A stretch of DNA of 64,000 nucleotides from the NCBI GenBank assembly GCA_003284275.1, contig QBVU01000003.1, positions 1 through 64,000 on the forward strand, in the 5' to 3' direction. The stretch's first letter is position 1. The number at the start of each line of letters is the position of its first letter. The translations under genes and the position numbers were made by a program. The notes under the pieces were generated by a model. It was not told the DNA's origin. It searched no databases and worked only from the letters and a program-made list of their open reading frames with translations. The DNA comes from Pelagibacteraceae bacterium AG-313-A04 (lineage in GTDB: Bacteria > Pseudomonadota > Alphaproteobacteria > Pelagibacterales > Pelagibacteraceae). Below, in pieces: positions 17,014 to 27,399 of this stretch.

Positions 17014-18348
17014 ATGACAAAAGAAAAAAAAAACAAACCTTCTAAAGAACTTCCATTAGGGTTTGTAGACAGACAAGAAAAAGAACTACTCGTACGTGAT
17101 TTTATAATTTCTAATATAAAAGAAGTTATGATCAAATACGGTTTTCAATATCTTGAAACCCCAAGTTTTGAGTATTCGGATAGTATTGGAAAATTTTTAC
17201 CAGATAAAGATAGACCTGATGAAGGTGTATTTTCATTTAAAGATGAAAATAAGTGGTTATCTTTGAGATACGATCTTACAGCACCATTAGCAAGATATGT
17301 AGCAAAAAATTATTTAGAAATTTCTAAACCATTTAAAAGATATCAATTAGGAACTGTATGGAGAAATGAAAAGCCAGGACCTGGCAGGTTTAGAGAGTTT
17401 TTACAATTTGATGCAGATTATGTTGGAACAAAAAGTTTACAGGCAGATGCAGAATTATGTGTTATGATTTCAGAAATTCTAGAAAAATGTGGCCTTGCAA
17501 AATCAGAATATATAATCAAAATTTCATCGAGAAAAATCACTGAAGAATTATTTAAAAAGATAAATATTAAGGATAATCAACAAAGACTTACCGCACTTAG
17601 AGCTCTAGATAAAATAGATAGACTTGGCTGGAGTGGAGTAAAAGAACTATTAGGTGAGGGAAGAAAAGATAAATCTGGAGATTTTACAAAAGGGGCAAAT
17701 TTAAATCCTCAGGATATTAAAATAATAGAAGAAACACTTAAGAAAAATTCACCTGAAACAGAAGATTTAATTGAGATATTAAAAATTTTTAAGGATTACA
17801 ATTTTAATAATTTTGAATTTGATCCATCAGTTATACGGGGACTAGAATACTACACAGGAGCAATTTTTGAAGTGAATTTAAAATTTGATGTAACAAATAA
17901 TAAAGGGAAAGTCATTCAATTTGGCTCCATAGGTGGCGGGGGAAGATATGATAATCTGGTAAATAACTTTGGCAACTACGATGCACCTGCTACAGGGATA
18001 TCAATTGGTTTAGATCGTTTAGTTTACGCCTTGATGCAAAAAAAAGAATTTAAAGTAAAACAATCTAAACCAGTTGTAATTTGTGTTTTCGATAAAAATT
18101 CTATGAAAGATTACATAAATGTTCAAACAATATTAAGAGAAGCTGGTGTCAGCACTGAAATTTATCCTGGAGAAAGTAAATTAAAAAAACAAATGGAGTA
18201 TGCAAATAAAATAAAATCTCCAGCAGTTATCTTATATGGCGAGAATGAAATTAAATCAGGGAAGCTAACTTTGAGGAATTTAAGTTCTGGTGAAGAAAAA
18301 TCAATTGAAATAAAAGAATTAGTTAATGAAATCAAAAAAATTATCTGA
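17014..18348 (+). CDS. hisS: Histidyl-tRNA synthetase HisS
   Basis: Class II synthetase that charges tRNA-His, 444 aa. Motif 2 is visible as KRYQLGTVWRNEKPGPGRFREF with QFDADYVGT after it, the form seen in alphaproteobacterial HisRS rather than the E. coli form. HisA-type motifs are GLEYYTGAIFE and the glycine-rich GSIGGGGRYDNL near residue 310. The anticodon-binding domain covers the last 100 residues. I chose the ATG at 17014; an earlier in-frame start at 16948 would lie inside tRNA-His. The tRNA and synthetase are probably co-transcribed. Confidence 0.94.
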   Translation: MTKEKKNKPSKELPLGFVDRQEKELLVRDFIISNIKEVMIKYGFQYLETPSFEYSDSIGKFLPDKDRPDEGVFSFKDENKWLSLRYDLTAPLARYVAKNYLEISKPFKRYQLGTVWRNEKPGPGRFREFLQFDADYVGTKSLQADAELCVMISEILEKCGLAKSEYIIKISSRKITEELFKKINIKDNQQRLTALRALDKIDRLGWSGVKELLGEGRKDKSGDFTKGANLNPQDIKIIEETLKKNSPETEDLIEILKIFKDYNFNNFEFDPSVIRGLEYYTGAIFEVNLKFDVTNNKGKVIQFGSIGGGGRYDNLVNNFGNYDAPATGISIGLDRLVYALMQKKEFKVKQSKPVVICVFDKNSMKDYINVQTILREAGVSTEIYPGESKLKKQMEYANKIKSPAVILYGENEIKSGKLTLRNLSSGEEKSIEIKELVNEIKKII

Positions 18349-19363
18349 AGTAATAATTAAAACCTTTAAGAGTAATGGTTTTGTTTTATCAGAACCTGAT
18401 GTTCTTTTAGACTCAGACTATATCATTGAAAGGTCAGGTGAAAAATTTAGAAGTTCAATGCTAACTTTTGATAGAGAAGATGGCAAAACGATGTGCCTTA
18501 GACCAGACTTAACAGTTGCATCATGTATAAGCTTCTTACAAAAAAAAACTTCCTCAAAAATTTATTACTCTGGTCAAGCTTATAGAAGATCAGGAGGTAA
18601 AGGTGCAAATTTTATTAATGATCAATTAGGTATCGAAATTCTAGGTTCAAAAAATCTTATTAAAGATGATTTTAAAGTGATAAGCACAATCTTAAATTCA
18701 GCAAAGAAAATTAAAATGAAAAAAATTAAAATTAAAGTAGGCGATGTTGGTTTATTTAAAAGTTTGATCAATGCTCTTGAAATGCCTGAGAGATGGAAAC
18801 TAAGATTAATAAGACACTTTTGGAGACCAGATTACTTTGAAGAACTTTTGAAGAGGCTAGAAAAAAATACAGATATTGATGCTGTAACTTTTGATGCAGA
18901 TAAGAAAAGATTTTATGAAATGAAAAAATTTGATCAAAATAAAGCAATTGCTGGCAGGTCAATCTCAGAAATTTTAAAAAGATTTGATAAAAAAATTAAA
19001 GATCCAAGATCATTTGCGGAAGGAAAAAAAATTGTAAAAATTATTAAAGCTTTTTTAAAAATTAATTGCAAACTTTCAAAACTAGATGATGAGTTGCTAA
19101 ATTTTGCGAAAAAAAATAACCTTAAAATAAATATATTTAAAAATTTTAAATCTATTCAAAATTTAAAAAAACTTAATCAAGATATAAATTTTGTTACTAA
19201 TTTTGGCAGAGACGTTGAGTATTATACAGGAATTGTGTTTGAAGTACTTTCGGGCACAAAAGAAATTGCTTCAGGTGGTCGTTATGATGATTTATTAAAA
19301 AGTTTAGGAGCCAAAAAGAGCATTCCTGCTGTTGGAGCAGCAATAAACTTAAAAAATATATGA
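18326..19363 (+). CDS. hisZ: ATP phosphoribosyltransferase regulatory subunit HisZ
   Basis: A HisRS-like paralogue of 345 aa that lacks the anticodon-binding domain. In organisms with short HisG, HisZ forms a hetero-octamer with it and provides allosteric histidine control. Recognisable are CLRPDLTVASCISFL, YYSGQAYRRSGGKGANFINDQLGIEILG, GRDVEYYTGIVFEV and ASGGRYDDLLKSLG. Motif 2 Arg/Glu residues for tRNA charging are not all retained. It overlaps hisS by 23 nt and hisG by 4 nt, so translation is coupled. Confidence 0.9.
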   Translation: MKSKKLSEVIIKTFKSNGFVLSEPDVLLDSDYIIERSGEKFRSSMLTFDREDGKTMCLRPDLTVASCISFLQKKTSSKIYYSGQAYRRSGGKGANFINDQLGIEILGSKNLIKDDFKVISTILNSAKKIKMKKIKIKVGDVGLFKSLINALEMPERWKLRLIRHFWRPDYFEELLKRLEKNTDIDAVTFDADKKRFYEMKKFDQNKAIAGRSISEILKRFDKKIKDPRSFAEGKKIVKIIKAFLKINCKLSKLDDELLNFAKKNNLKINIFKNFKSIQNLKKLNQDINFVTNFGRDVEYYTGIVFEVLSGTKEIASGGRYDDLLKSLGAKKSIPAVGAAINLKNI

Positions 19364-20040
19364 AAGATTTAATTACTATAGGCCTGCCTAGTAAAGGGCG
19401 ATTAAAAGAAAAATCAATATCATTTTTTAATGAAAGAGGGTTAAAAATTATACAAAGTGAAAAAGAGAGAAATTATTTTGGTACTATCGAAAATAAACCG
19501 AACTTTAAAATTATATTTCTACACGCTAAAGAAATAATTCAAAGACTAGGAGACGGAACACTAGATATTGGTGTATCTGGTCTTGATCTTTTGAAAGAGT
19601 CAGACTTAAACTTACAAAGTAAAATAAATATTCAAAAAAAACTTGATTATGGAAATGCGAACTTAGTGATTGCTGTGCCAGATGATTGGATAGATGTGCA
19701 GACAATAGCTGATCTTGAAGAAATATCATTTGATATAAGATCAAAAAGAAATACCAGATTGAGGGTAGCTACTAAGTATCCAAATTTAACCAACGATTTT
19801 TTGATTTCAAAAGGAGTTACCCAATACAAATTGATACTTAGTCTCGGTGCTACAGAAACATATCCTTTTATTGGTTCTTCAGAAATAATTACTGATATCA
19901 CCTCTACTGGAAAAACTTTGGCTGATAATAATCTACGAGTTCTTAAAGACGGATTGATACTTAGCTCTAGAGCATGTTTGTTTATCGCAAAAAAAAAGGC
20001 TGCAAAATTGCAGCCTTTTTTAAAATCATTGGGCAAGTGA
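19360..20040 (+). CDS. hisG: ATP phosphoribosyltransferase catalytic subunit HisG (short form)
   Basis: First step of histidine synthesis, joining PRPP and ATP. 226 aa, which is the short form without the C-terminal ACT-like regulatory domain, so HisZ is required. Visible are GLPSKGRLKE at the start, QRLGDGTLDIGVSGLD, and the PRPP loop region near ITDITSTGKTL at about residue 180. Its last 17 codons contain the terminator hairpin that serves groEL on the other strand. It converges on groEL with 2 nt between stops. Confidence 0.93.
   Translation: MKDLITIGLPSKGRLKEKSISFFNERGLKIIQSEKERNYFGTIENKPNFKIIFLHAKEIIQRLGDGTLDIGVSGLDLLKESDLNLQSKINIQKKLDYGNANLVIAVPDDWIDVQTIADLEEISFDIRSKRNTRLRVATKYPNLTNDFLISKGVTQYKLILSLGATETYPFIGSSEIITDITSTGKTLADNNLRVLKDGLILSSRACLFIAKKKAAKLQPFLKSLGK
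19989..20021 (-). terminator. groEL terminator lying inside the hisG coding sequence
   Basis: GGCTGCAA-AA-TTGCAGCC at 19998-20015 is a perfect 8-bp stem. It is flanked by nine A (19989-19997) and six T (20016-20021). Read on the minus strand it lies 28 nt past the groEL stop and is followed by nine U, an ideal intrinsic terminator. On the plus strand it would end transcripts before the hisG stop codon at 20038, so it must be read through, probably by translating ribosomes. Confidence 0.85.
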
Positions 20041-20042
20041 AA

Positions 20043-22015
<1,973 letters not shown>

Positions 22016-22050
22016 ATGTATTTTCTCCTATAAATTTTTATGTAGTGTTG

Positions 22051-22078
22051 ATATGGTAAGTTTTAATAAGATTTCAAG
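22051..22078 (-). promoter_or_regulatory. Sigma32 (RpoH)-like heat-shock promoter of groESL
   Basis: Reading the minus strand: CTTGAAA at 22078-22072, a 15-nt spacer, then CCATAT at 22056-22051. This fits the RpoH consensus (CTTGAAA and CCCCATNT). The groES start is at 22015, leaving about 29 nt of leader. Confidence 0.6.
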
Positions 22079-22145
22079 AGGCAAATATCATTAAAAAGAC
22101 TTATAAATACTATACTTTATGAGCTTATAGGAGAGAAATATCAAA

Positions 22146-22952
22146 TTGAAAGAATTAAGTCACTTATCAGATATATACAAAAACTACGACACTTTTGTAA
22201 TAGATTTATGGGGCGTTATACATAACGGAGTAAAACTAAATCCAAAAGCAATAGAGGCTATTGAGCAATTAAAAAAAAACTCAAAAAAAATTGTTTTTTT
22301 ATCTAACGCTCCAAGACCAAGTTCAAAAGTTATAAATTTCTTATTGAAAATGAATATGGATAGAAAATTTCTTTCTAATGTAATGACTTCAGGTGAGGCA
22401 GCTATGTTCGCTATAAATAAAAATCGGTTTGGAAAAACTTTTTATCATTTAGGGCCACCCAGAGATACTTCAATTTTTGAAAAAGTAAAAGGCAATAAAA
22501 CTGATCTCGAAAAATGTGACTTTATCCTATGTACAGGTTTATTTGATAATCAAGAAAATGACCTAGGGTATTATAGAAATTTCTTAAAAAAATATGTTTC
22601 AAAAAAATTAGTTTGCACTAATCCTGATTTAACTGTGCATCGAGGAAATGTAGAAGAGCTATGCGCTGGATCTTTAGCAAAAGTATTTGAAGAGTTAGGG
22701 GGAGAAGTAGTTTATTTTGGAAAACCACATAAAGAAGTTTACGAAATGTGTTTTAAATCAAATGAAAAAGTTTTAGCAATTGGTGACAACTTAAGAACAG
22801 ATATTAAAGGGGCAAACAATTTAAATATAGATTGTTTATTTATATCAGAAGGAGTTCATCGAGATGAATATAAAGATACTTCAGAACTAGAATCTCTTTT
22901 AGAAAAGTATAAAGTTAATGCAAATTTTTTTCAGAAAGAATTTAAATGGTAA
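22146..22952 (+). CDS. HAD superfamily hydrolase, subfamily IIA
   Basis: A 268-aa phosphatase of the NagD-like HAD-IIA group. Motif I is DLWGVIHNG near residue 20 (the second Asp of the usual DxDG is replaced by Trp-Gly context, DLWGV, common in this subfamily), motif II FLSNAPRPSSKV, and motifs III/IV GKPHKEVYE and AIGDNLRTDIKGA. The substrate is unknown; sugar or nucleotide monophosphates are typical. The start is TTG at 22146, 12 nt after TAGGAG. It heads a plus-strand run with ribF and ileS. Confidence 0.85.
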   Translation: MKELSHLSDIYKNYDTFVIDLWGVIHNGVKLNPKAIEAIEQLKKNSKKIVFLSNAPRPSSKVINFLLKMNMDRKFLSNVMTSGEAAMFAINKNRFGKTFYHLGPPRDTSIFEKVKGNKTDLEKCDFILCTGLFDNQENDLGYYRNFLKKYVSKKLVCTNPDLTVHRGNVEELCAGSLAKVFEELGGEVVYFGKPHKEVYEMCFKSNEKVLAIGDNLRTDIKGANNLNIDCLFISEGVHRDEYKDTSELESLLEKYKVNANFFQKEFKW

Positions 22953-23860
22953 TGAAAATTTATAATAATGCAAATTTAAATAAGAAACACCAAAACGGGG
23001 TAATAGCTATAGGTAACTTTGACGGATTACATCTTGGTCATCAAAAAGTTATTAGTGAAGCAAGACAAAAAGCAAAAAAATTTAAATTACCTATAGGCGT
23101 TATTACTTTCGAGCCAGTACCAGTAATGTTTTTTAGCAAAAAAAGTAAAGATCATAGAATTAATTCTTTGCAGCAAAAAAAGACTCAACTAAAAAATTTT
23201 AATTTAGATTTTTTAATAATAATTAAATTTAATAAAAAATTCTCTTCTTTATCACCGGAACAGTTTATTAGTAAAATTATTTACAAAAAAACAAAATGCA
23301 AATATTTGTATGTTAGTAAAAATTTTAAATTTGGTTTTAAACGTCGAGGAAATATTCAAACTTTGAAAAAATTTGAAAAAAGATTTAATTATAAAAATAT
23401 AATTACCACTCCTTATAAAAAAGACAAAAAAACAATCTCATCCTCATTTATTAGAAAAAAAATTAGAGCAGGTAAAATTGAGGAAATTAATAAATTATTA
23501 AATCGTTATTGGTGTGTCGAAGGTAAAGTTATTAAGGGAAAAAAAAGAGGGCGTAAAATAGGTTTTCCCACATGTAATATGAGTCTTAATGATTACACAA
23601 TTCCTAAGCTGGGAGTATATGCGGTAAAAGTTAATTATAGAAATCTTAGGAAAAAGGGTATTGCCAATATAGGTTATAGACCGACTTTCAATGGACAAAG
23701 TCTATTGTTAGAAACAAATATCTTTGGAATTAATAAAAATTTATATAATAAAGTAATTAGTGTAAGTTTTAAAAAATTTATAAGACCAGAAAGAAAATTT
23801 AAGAGTTTTGAATATTTAAAAAAACAAATAAAACTTGATATAAAACAAGCAAAAAAATAA
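22946..23860 (+). CDS. ribF: Bifunctional riboflavin kinase / FMN adenylyltransferase RibF
   Basis: Makes FMN and FAD from riboflavin. The N-terminal adenylyltransferase domain has IGNFDGLHLGHQKVI and ITFEPVPVMFF, and the C-terminal kinase domain has GKKRGRKIGFPTCNM and KLGVYAVKV, then IANIGYRPTF. 304 aa, near the usual 310. The start at 22946 overlaps the upstream gene by 7 nt; a second in-frame ATG at 22952 in a TAATG overlap is equally plausible. The protein is very lysine-rich, in line with the AT-biased genome. Confidence 0.93.
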   Translation: MVMKIYNNANLNKKHQNGVIAIGNFDGLHLGHQKVISEARQKAKKFKLPIGVITFEPVPVMFFSKKSKDHRINSLQQKKTQLKNFNLDFLIIIKFNKKFSSLSPEQFISKIIYKKTKCKYLYVSKNFKFGFKRRGNIQTLKKFEKRFNYKNIITTPYKKDKKTISSSFIRKKIRAGKIEEINKLLNRYWCVEGKVIKGKKRGRKIGFPTCNMSLNDYTIPKLGVYAVKVNYRNLRKKGIANIGYRPTFNGQSLLLETNIFGINKNLYNKVISVSFKKFIRPERKFKSFEYLKKQIKLDIKQAKK

Positions 23861-23862
23861 AA

Positions 23863-26586
23863 ATGTCAAAAGATACCTTGCAATTACCCAAAACAGCTTT
23901 TTCAATGAAAGCTAGCTTGCCAAACAAAGAACCAGAAATTTTAAGAAAATGGGAAAAAAATAAAATTTTTGAAAAATTGAGAAAGAATTCTAAAGGTAGA
24001 GAAAAGTTTATTTTACATGATGGCCCCCCTTACGCAAATGGACATATTCATATGGGAACGGCTCTTAATAAAATTTTGAAAGACATAATTACTCGTTTTC
24101 ATCAAATGAATGGAAAAGACTCTGTATATGTCCCAGGTTGGGATTGTCATGGATTACCAATAGAATGGAAGATAGAGGAGCAATACAAGAAGAAAAAAAA
24201 AAATAAGGATGAAGTTCCAATAAAAGATTTTAGGCAAGAATGTAGAGAATTTGCAAAAAGTTGGATTGAAGTACATATTAAAGAGTTCAAACGATTAGGT
24301 GTAGTGGGAGATTTTGAAAACTATTACTCTACAATGAGCTATGAGGCTGAAGCTCAAATAGTAAGAGAATTAGGGAAATTTCTTTTAGATGGAAGCTTAT
24401 ATCAAGGTTTCAAGCCAGTTTTATGGTCAACAGTAGAAAAGACAGCATTGGCTGATGCAGAAGTTGAATATTTAGATCATACTTCCAATACAATTTATGT
24501 TCCTTTTGAAATTAAAGATACAAGTAAAGATTTTCTTAAAGATGCAAGTGTTATCATTTGGACAACAACACCCTGGACTATTCCGGCTAACAGAGCATTA
24601 GCTTATAATAGTAATATTGAATATTCAGTTTTAGAAATTGAAGATCTCGAATTTTTTAAGGAGAAGAGGATTGTAGTAGCAAAAAATCTAATAAGCTCCA
24701 TTGTTAAAGAATGTGACATAAAGAACTACAAAGAATTAAAAACATTTAAAGGATCTGAATTTAAAGGAACTATTTGTAATCATCCATTTATCAAATTGAA
24801 TTATAACTATGATGTTCCCATGTTAGATGCCCAATTTGTAAATTTAGACCAAGGTACTGGAATTGTTCATTGTGCTCCAAGTCACGGCCCAGATGATTTT
24901 AATTTATGCTTAAAAAATAATATTCCATCTCAATATACCGTAGATAACTCAGGTCTTTATACGAAAGAAATACCTTACTTTTCAAACACCCATATATTTA
25001 AAGCAGACCCAATTATTATAGAGAAATTAAAAGAACAAAAAAAAATACTTAAAAATGATAAACTAAATCATAGCTATCCTCATTCGTGGCGCTCTAAAGC
25101 ACCACTAATTTACAGAGCAACTCCTCAATGGTTTATTTCTATGCAAAAAAATGACCTTAGGAATAAAGCTATCAAAGCTATAAATAACACCGTTTTTTAT
25201 CCAAATAAAGGTAAAGAGAGACTACTATCAATGGTTGAAGGCCGACCAGACTGGTGTGTTTCTCGCCAAAGAGTGTGGGGAGTTCCTTTACCAATATTTA
25301 TTAACAAAAAAACTAGAGAACCATTACGAGATGAAAATGTAATAGATAGAATAGCCTCAATTTATGAGAAACAAGGATCTGATTGCTGGTTCACAGATGA
25401 CCCAAAGGTTTTTTTAGGCAGTAAATATAACTCTAACGATTATGAAAAACTTAACGACATTGTCGAAGTATGGTTTGATAGCGGATCAACTCATAGTTTT
25501 GTTTTAGAGAAAAGAAAAGATCTAAAATGGCCAGCAGATATGTATCTAGAGGGTTCAGATCAACATAGAGGTTGGTTTCACTCATCTTTACTGGAGTCTT
25601 GCGGAACAAGAGGAAAAGCTCCATTTGAAAGCATTCTTTCGCACGGTTTTGTTGTAGATGGTAAAGGGATGAAAATGTCGAAATCAATGGGTAATGTTAT
25701 TTCACCTGAGGAAATTTTAAAAAATTATGGTGCAGATATTCTTAGGGTTTGGGTTGCTTCTTCTGATTATTCAGAAGATTTAAGAATTGATAAAAGTATA
25801 TTAGCCCAGCATGCTGAGTCTTACAGAAAAATAAGAAACACTTTTAGATTTATGCTAGGAAATTTAAAGGATAAGTACGAAAATCAAGATTTTGATAAAG
25901 TAGATTTAAAAGAACTCGATGAATTAGAGCAATATATATTACATAAAATTTTTAATATAAGTAAGTCTGTAGAAATAAACCTAAAAAATTATAATTTTCA
26001 CAAATTATACAAAGAATTATTAAATTTTTGCACATTAGACCTTTCATCATTTTATTTTGATATTAGAAAAGATGTGCTTTATTGCGATAGCTTAGACTCA
26101 AAAAAAAGAATTAATTGTGTAAAAATTTTAAATATAATTTTAGAAAGCCTACTTAAGTGGTTTGCTCCAATTTTAGTTTTTACAACAGATGAAATATACA
26201 GTTTAATAAACACAGATGAAAAAAATATACATGAACATTTTTTTGTAAATGTACCAAAAAAATGGGAAAATAAAAAATTAAGTGAAAAGTGGGATCAATT
26301 ATTTAAGATTAAACAGGAAGCTAATATTGCAATAGAAGCTAAAAGGACATCAAAAGAAATTGGATCAAGTCTAGAGGCTGAAGTAAAGCTAAGCGTTAAT
26401 AAAAATAAATTTGATTTGTTAAATAATTTAGATTTAGCTGAATATCTCATTACATCTAAAGCAGAAAAAGTTCTCACCCAAGATGATGAAATGAAAATCG
26501 AGGTAAATAAAGCGAAAGGTAATAAATGTCCTCGATGTTGGAAAATTTTAGAGCAAAATTGTGTTCGATGTTCCAAACTAATTTAG
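23863..26586 (+). CDS. ileS: Isoleucyl-tRNA synthetase IleS
   Basis: Class I synthetase of 907 aa (E. coli 938). The HIGH-type motif is PYANGHIHMGTALNK near residue 60. The CP1 editing domain includes WTTTPWTIPANRALAYN near 225. The zinc-bound region and GSDQHRGWFHSSLLES precede the KMSKS loop GMKMSKSMGNVISP near residue 605. The C-terminal zinc knuckle CPRCWKILEQNCVRC is intact. It starts 2 nt after ribF and ends 1 nt before lspA. The ribF-ileS-lspA order is conserved in many proteobacteria. Confidence 0.96.
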   Translation: MSKDTLQLPKTAFSMKASLPNKEPEILRKWEKNKIFEKLRKNSKGREKFILHDGPPYANGHIHMGTALNKILKDIITRFHQMNGKDSVYVPGWDCHGLPIEWKIEEQYKKKKKNKDEVPIKDFRQECREFAKSWIEVHIKEFKRLGVVGDFENYYSTMSYEAEAQIVRELGKFLLDGSLYQGFKPVLWSTVEKTALADAEVEYLDHTSNTIYVPFEIKDTSKDFLKDASVIIWTTTPWTIPANRALAYNSNIEYSVLEIEDLEFFKEKRIVVAKNLISSIVKECDIKNYKELKTFKGSEFKGTICNHPFIKLNYNYDVPMLDAQFVNLDQGTGIVHCAPSHGPDDFNLCLKNNIPSQYTVDNSGLYTKEIPYFSNTHIFKADPIIIEKLKEQKKILKNDKLNHSYPHSWRSKAPLIYRATPQWFISMQKNDLRNKAIKAINNTVFYPNKGKERLLSMVEGRPDWCVSRQRVWGVPLPIFINKKTREPLRDENVIDRIASIYEKQGSDCWFTDDPKVFLGSKYNSNDYEKLNDIVEVWFDSGSTHSFVLEKRKDLKWPADMYLEGSDQHRGWFHSSLLESCGTRGKAPFESILSHGFVVDGKGMKMSKSMGNVISPEEILKNYGADILRVWVASSDYSEDLRIDKSILAQHAESYRKIRNTFRFMLGNLKDKYENQDFDKVDLKELDELEQYILHKIFNISKSVEINLKNYNFHKLYKELLNFCTLDLSSFYFDIRKDVLYCDSLDSKKRINCVKILNIILESLLKWFAPILVFTTDEIYSLINTDEKNIHEHFFVNVPKKWENKKLSEKWDQLFKIKQEANIAIEAKRTSKEIGSSLEAEVKLSVNKNKFDLLNNLDLAEYLITSKAEKVLTQDDEMKIEVNKAKGNKCPRCWKILEQNCVRCSKLI

Positions 26587-26587
26587 A

Positions 26588-27094
26588 ATGAATTTTTTAA
26601 TAAACTTTAAAGAATTTAAAAGTAATCTTTTTAAAAAAGCCAACGTAATTTTCTTTACATTGGTAATAATTACTTTTTTACTAGATAGACTAACAAAGTT
26701 GAAGATAATTAATAATTATAATGAATCTCCTTATTATGTGAATGACTATTTAAATTTCGATCTTATCTGGAATATAGGAATAGGATTTGGCTTTCTTAGC
26801 TCAAGTTCATCAATAATATATAATTCCATTACTATTATTATCGCTGTAGTGATATTAATTTTATTTTATCTATCTTTAATCTCCAATAATTTAGATAAAT
26901 TTATTTACTCAATTATAATTGGGGGTGCTTTAGGAAACTTTTATGATAGAATTACATATAAAGCGGTGCCAGATTTTATTGATTTACATTATAATAATTT
27001 TCACTGGTTTACTTTTAATGTAGCAGATATATTTATATCAGTAGGAATATTAGCTTTTATTGTTAATGGGTTTTTTGCTAAAGATTTGAAATGA
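26588..27094 (+). CDS. lspA: Lipoprotein signal peptidase LspA
   Basis: Membrane aspartyl protease that cleaves prolipoprotein signal peptides. 168 aa with four spans. The catalytic Asp pair is in GGALGNFYDR near residue 120 and FNVADIFIS near residue 148. The first span has DRLTK, as in the family. It overlaps the next gene by 4 nt, and that gene encodes a lipoprotein that would be its substrate. Confidence 0.94.
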   Translation: MNFLINFKEFKSNLFKKANVIFFTLVIITFLLDRLTKLKIINNYNESPYYVNDYLNFDLIWNIGIGFGFLSSSSSIIYNSITIIIAVVILILFYLSLISNNLDKFIYSIIIGGALGNFYDRITYKAVPDFIDLHYNNFHWFTFNVADIFISVGILAFIVNGFFAKDLK

Positions 27095-27399
27095 AGAAAT
27101 TTAATTATTTATTATTATTACTTTTTCTTTTGGTTTCCTGCGGAAGCTTAAAAGAGGCATCTAAAGTTTTAAGAAATGAGAAGATAAAAACTACAGATGA
27201 GTTTTTGGTCGAAAAAAGAGACCCACTTGTTTTCCCTCCAGATTATGAAAAGATGCCTATTCCAGGCACAAAAGACAAAAAACAAATCACAGAGAAAGAG
27301 AGAATTAAAAAAATACTTAAGGCGCCAGAGCGCGAACAAACTTCTGATAAAAATTCTTCATCGATAGAAGAGTCATTACTTAAATCAATCCGTAAGTGA
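27091..27399 (+). CDS. DUF3035 lipoprotein (BamF-like)
   Basis: A 102-aa secreted lipoprotein: signal peptide with lipobox LVSC at residues 14-17 and Cys17 as the lipidated residue. The mature part has TTDEFLVEKRDPLVFPPDYEKMPIPG-like residues 35-60, the Pro-rich DUF3035 pattern, called BamF in some alphaproteobacteria where it was found with the outer-membrane assembly machine. That role is inferred by family only. It is translationally coupled to lspA (ATGA) and to pgi (GTGA). Confidence 0.75.
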   Translation: MKKFNYLLLLLFLLVSCGSLKEASKVLRNEKIKTTDEFLVEKRDPLVFPPDYEKMPIPGTKDKKQITEKERIKKILKAPEREQTSDKNSSSIEESLLKSIRK

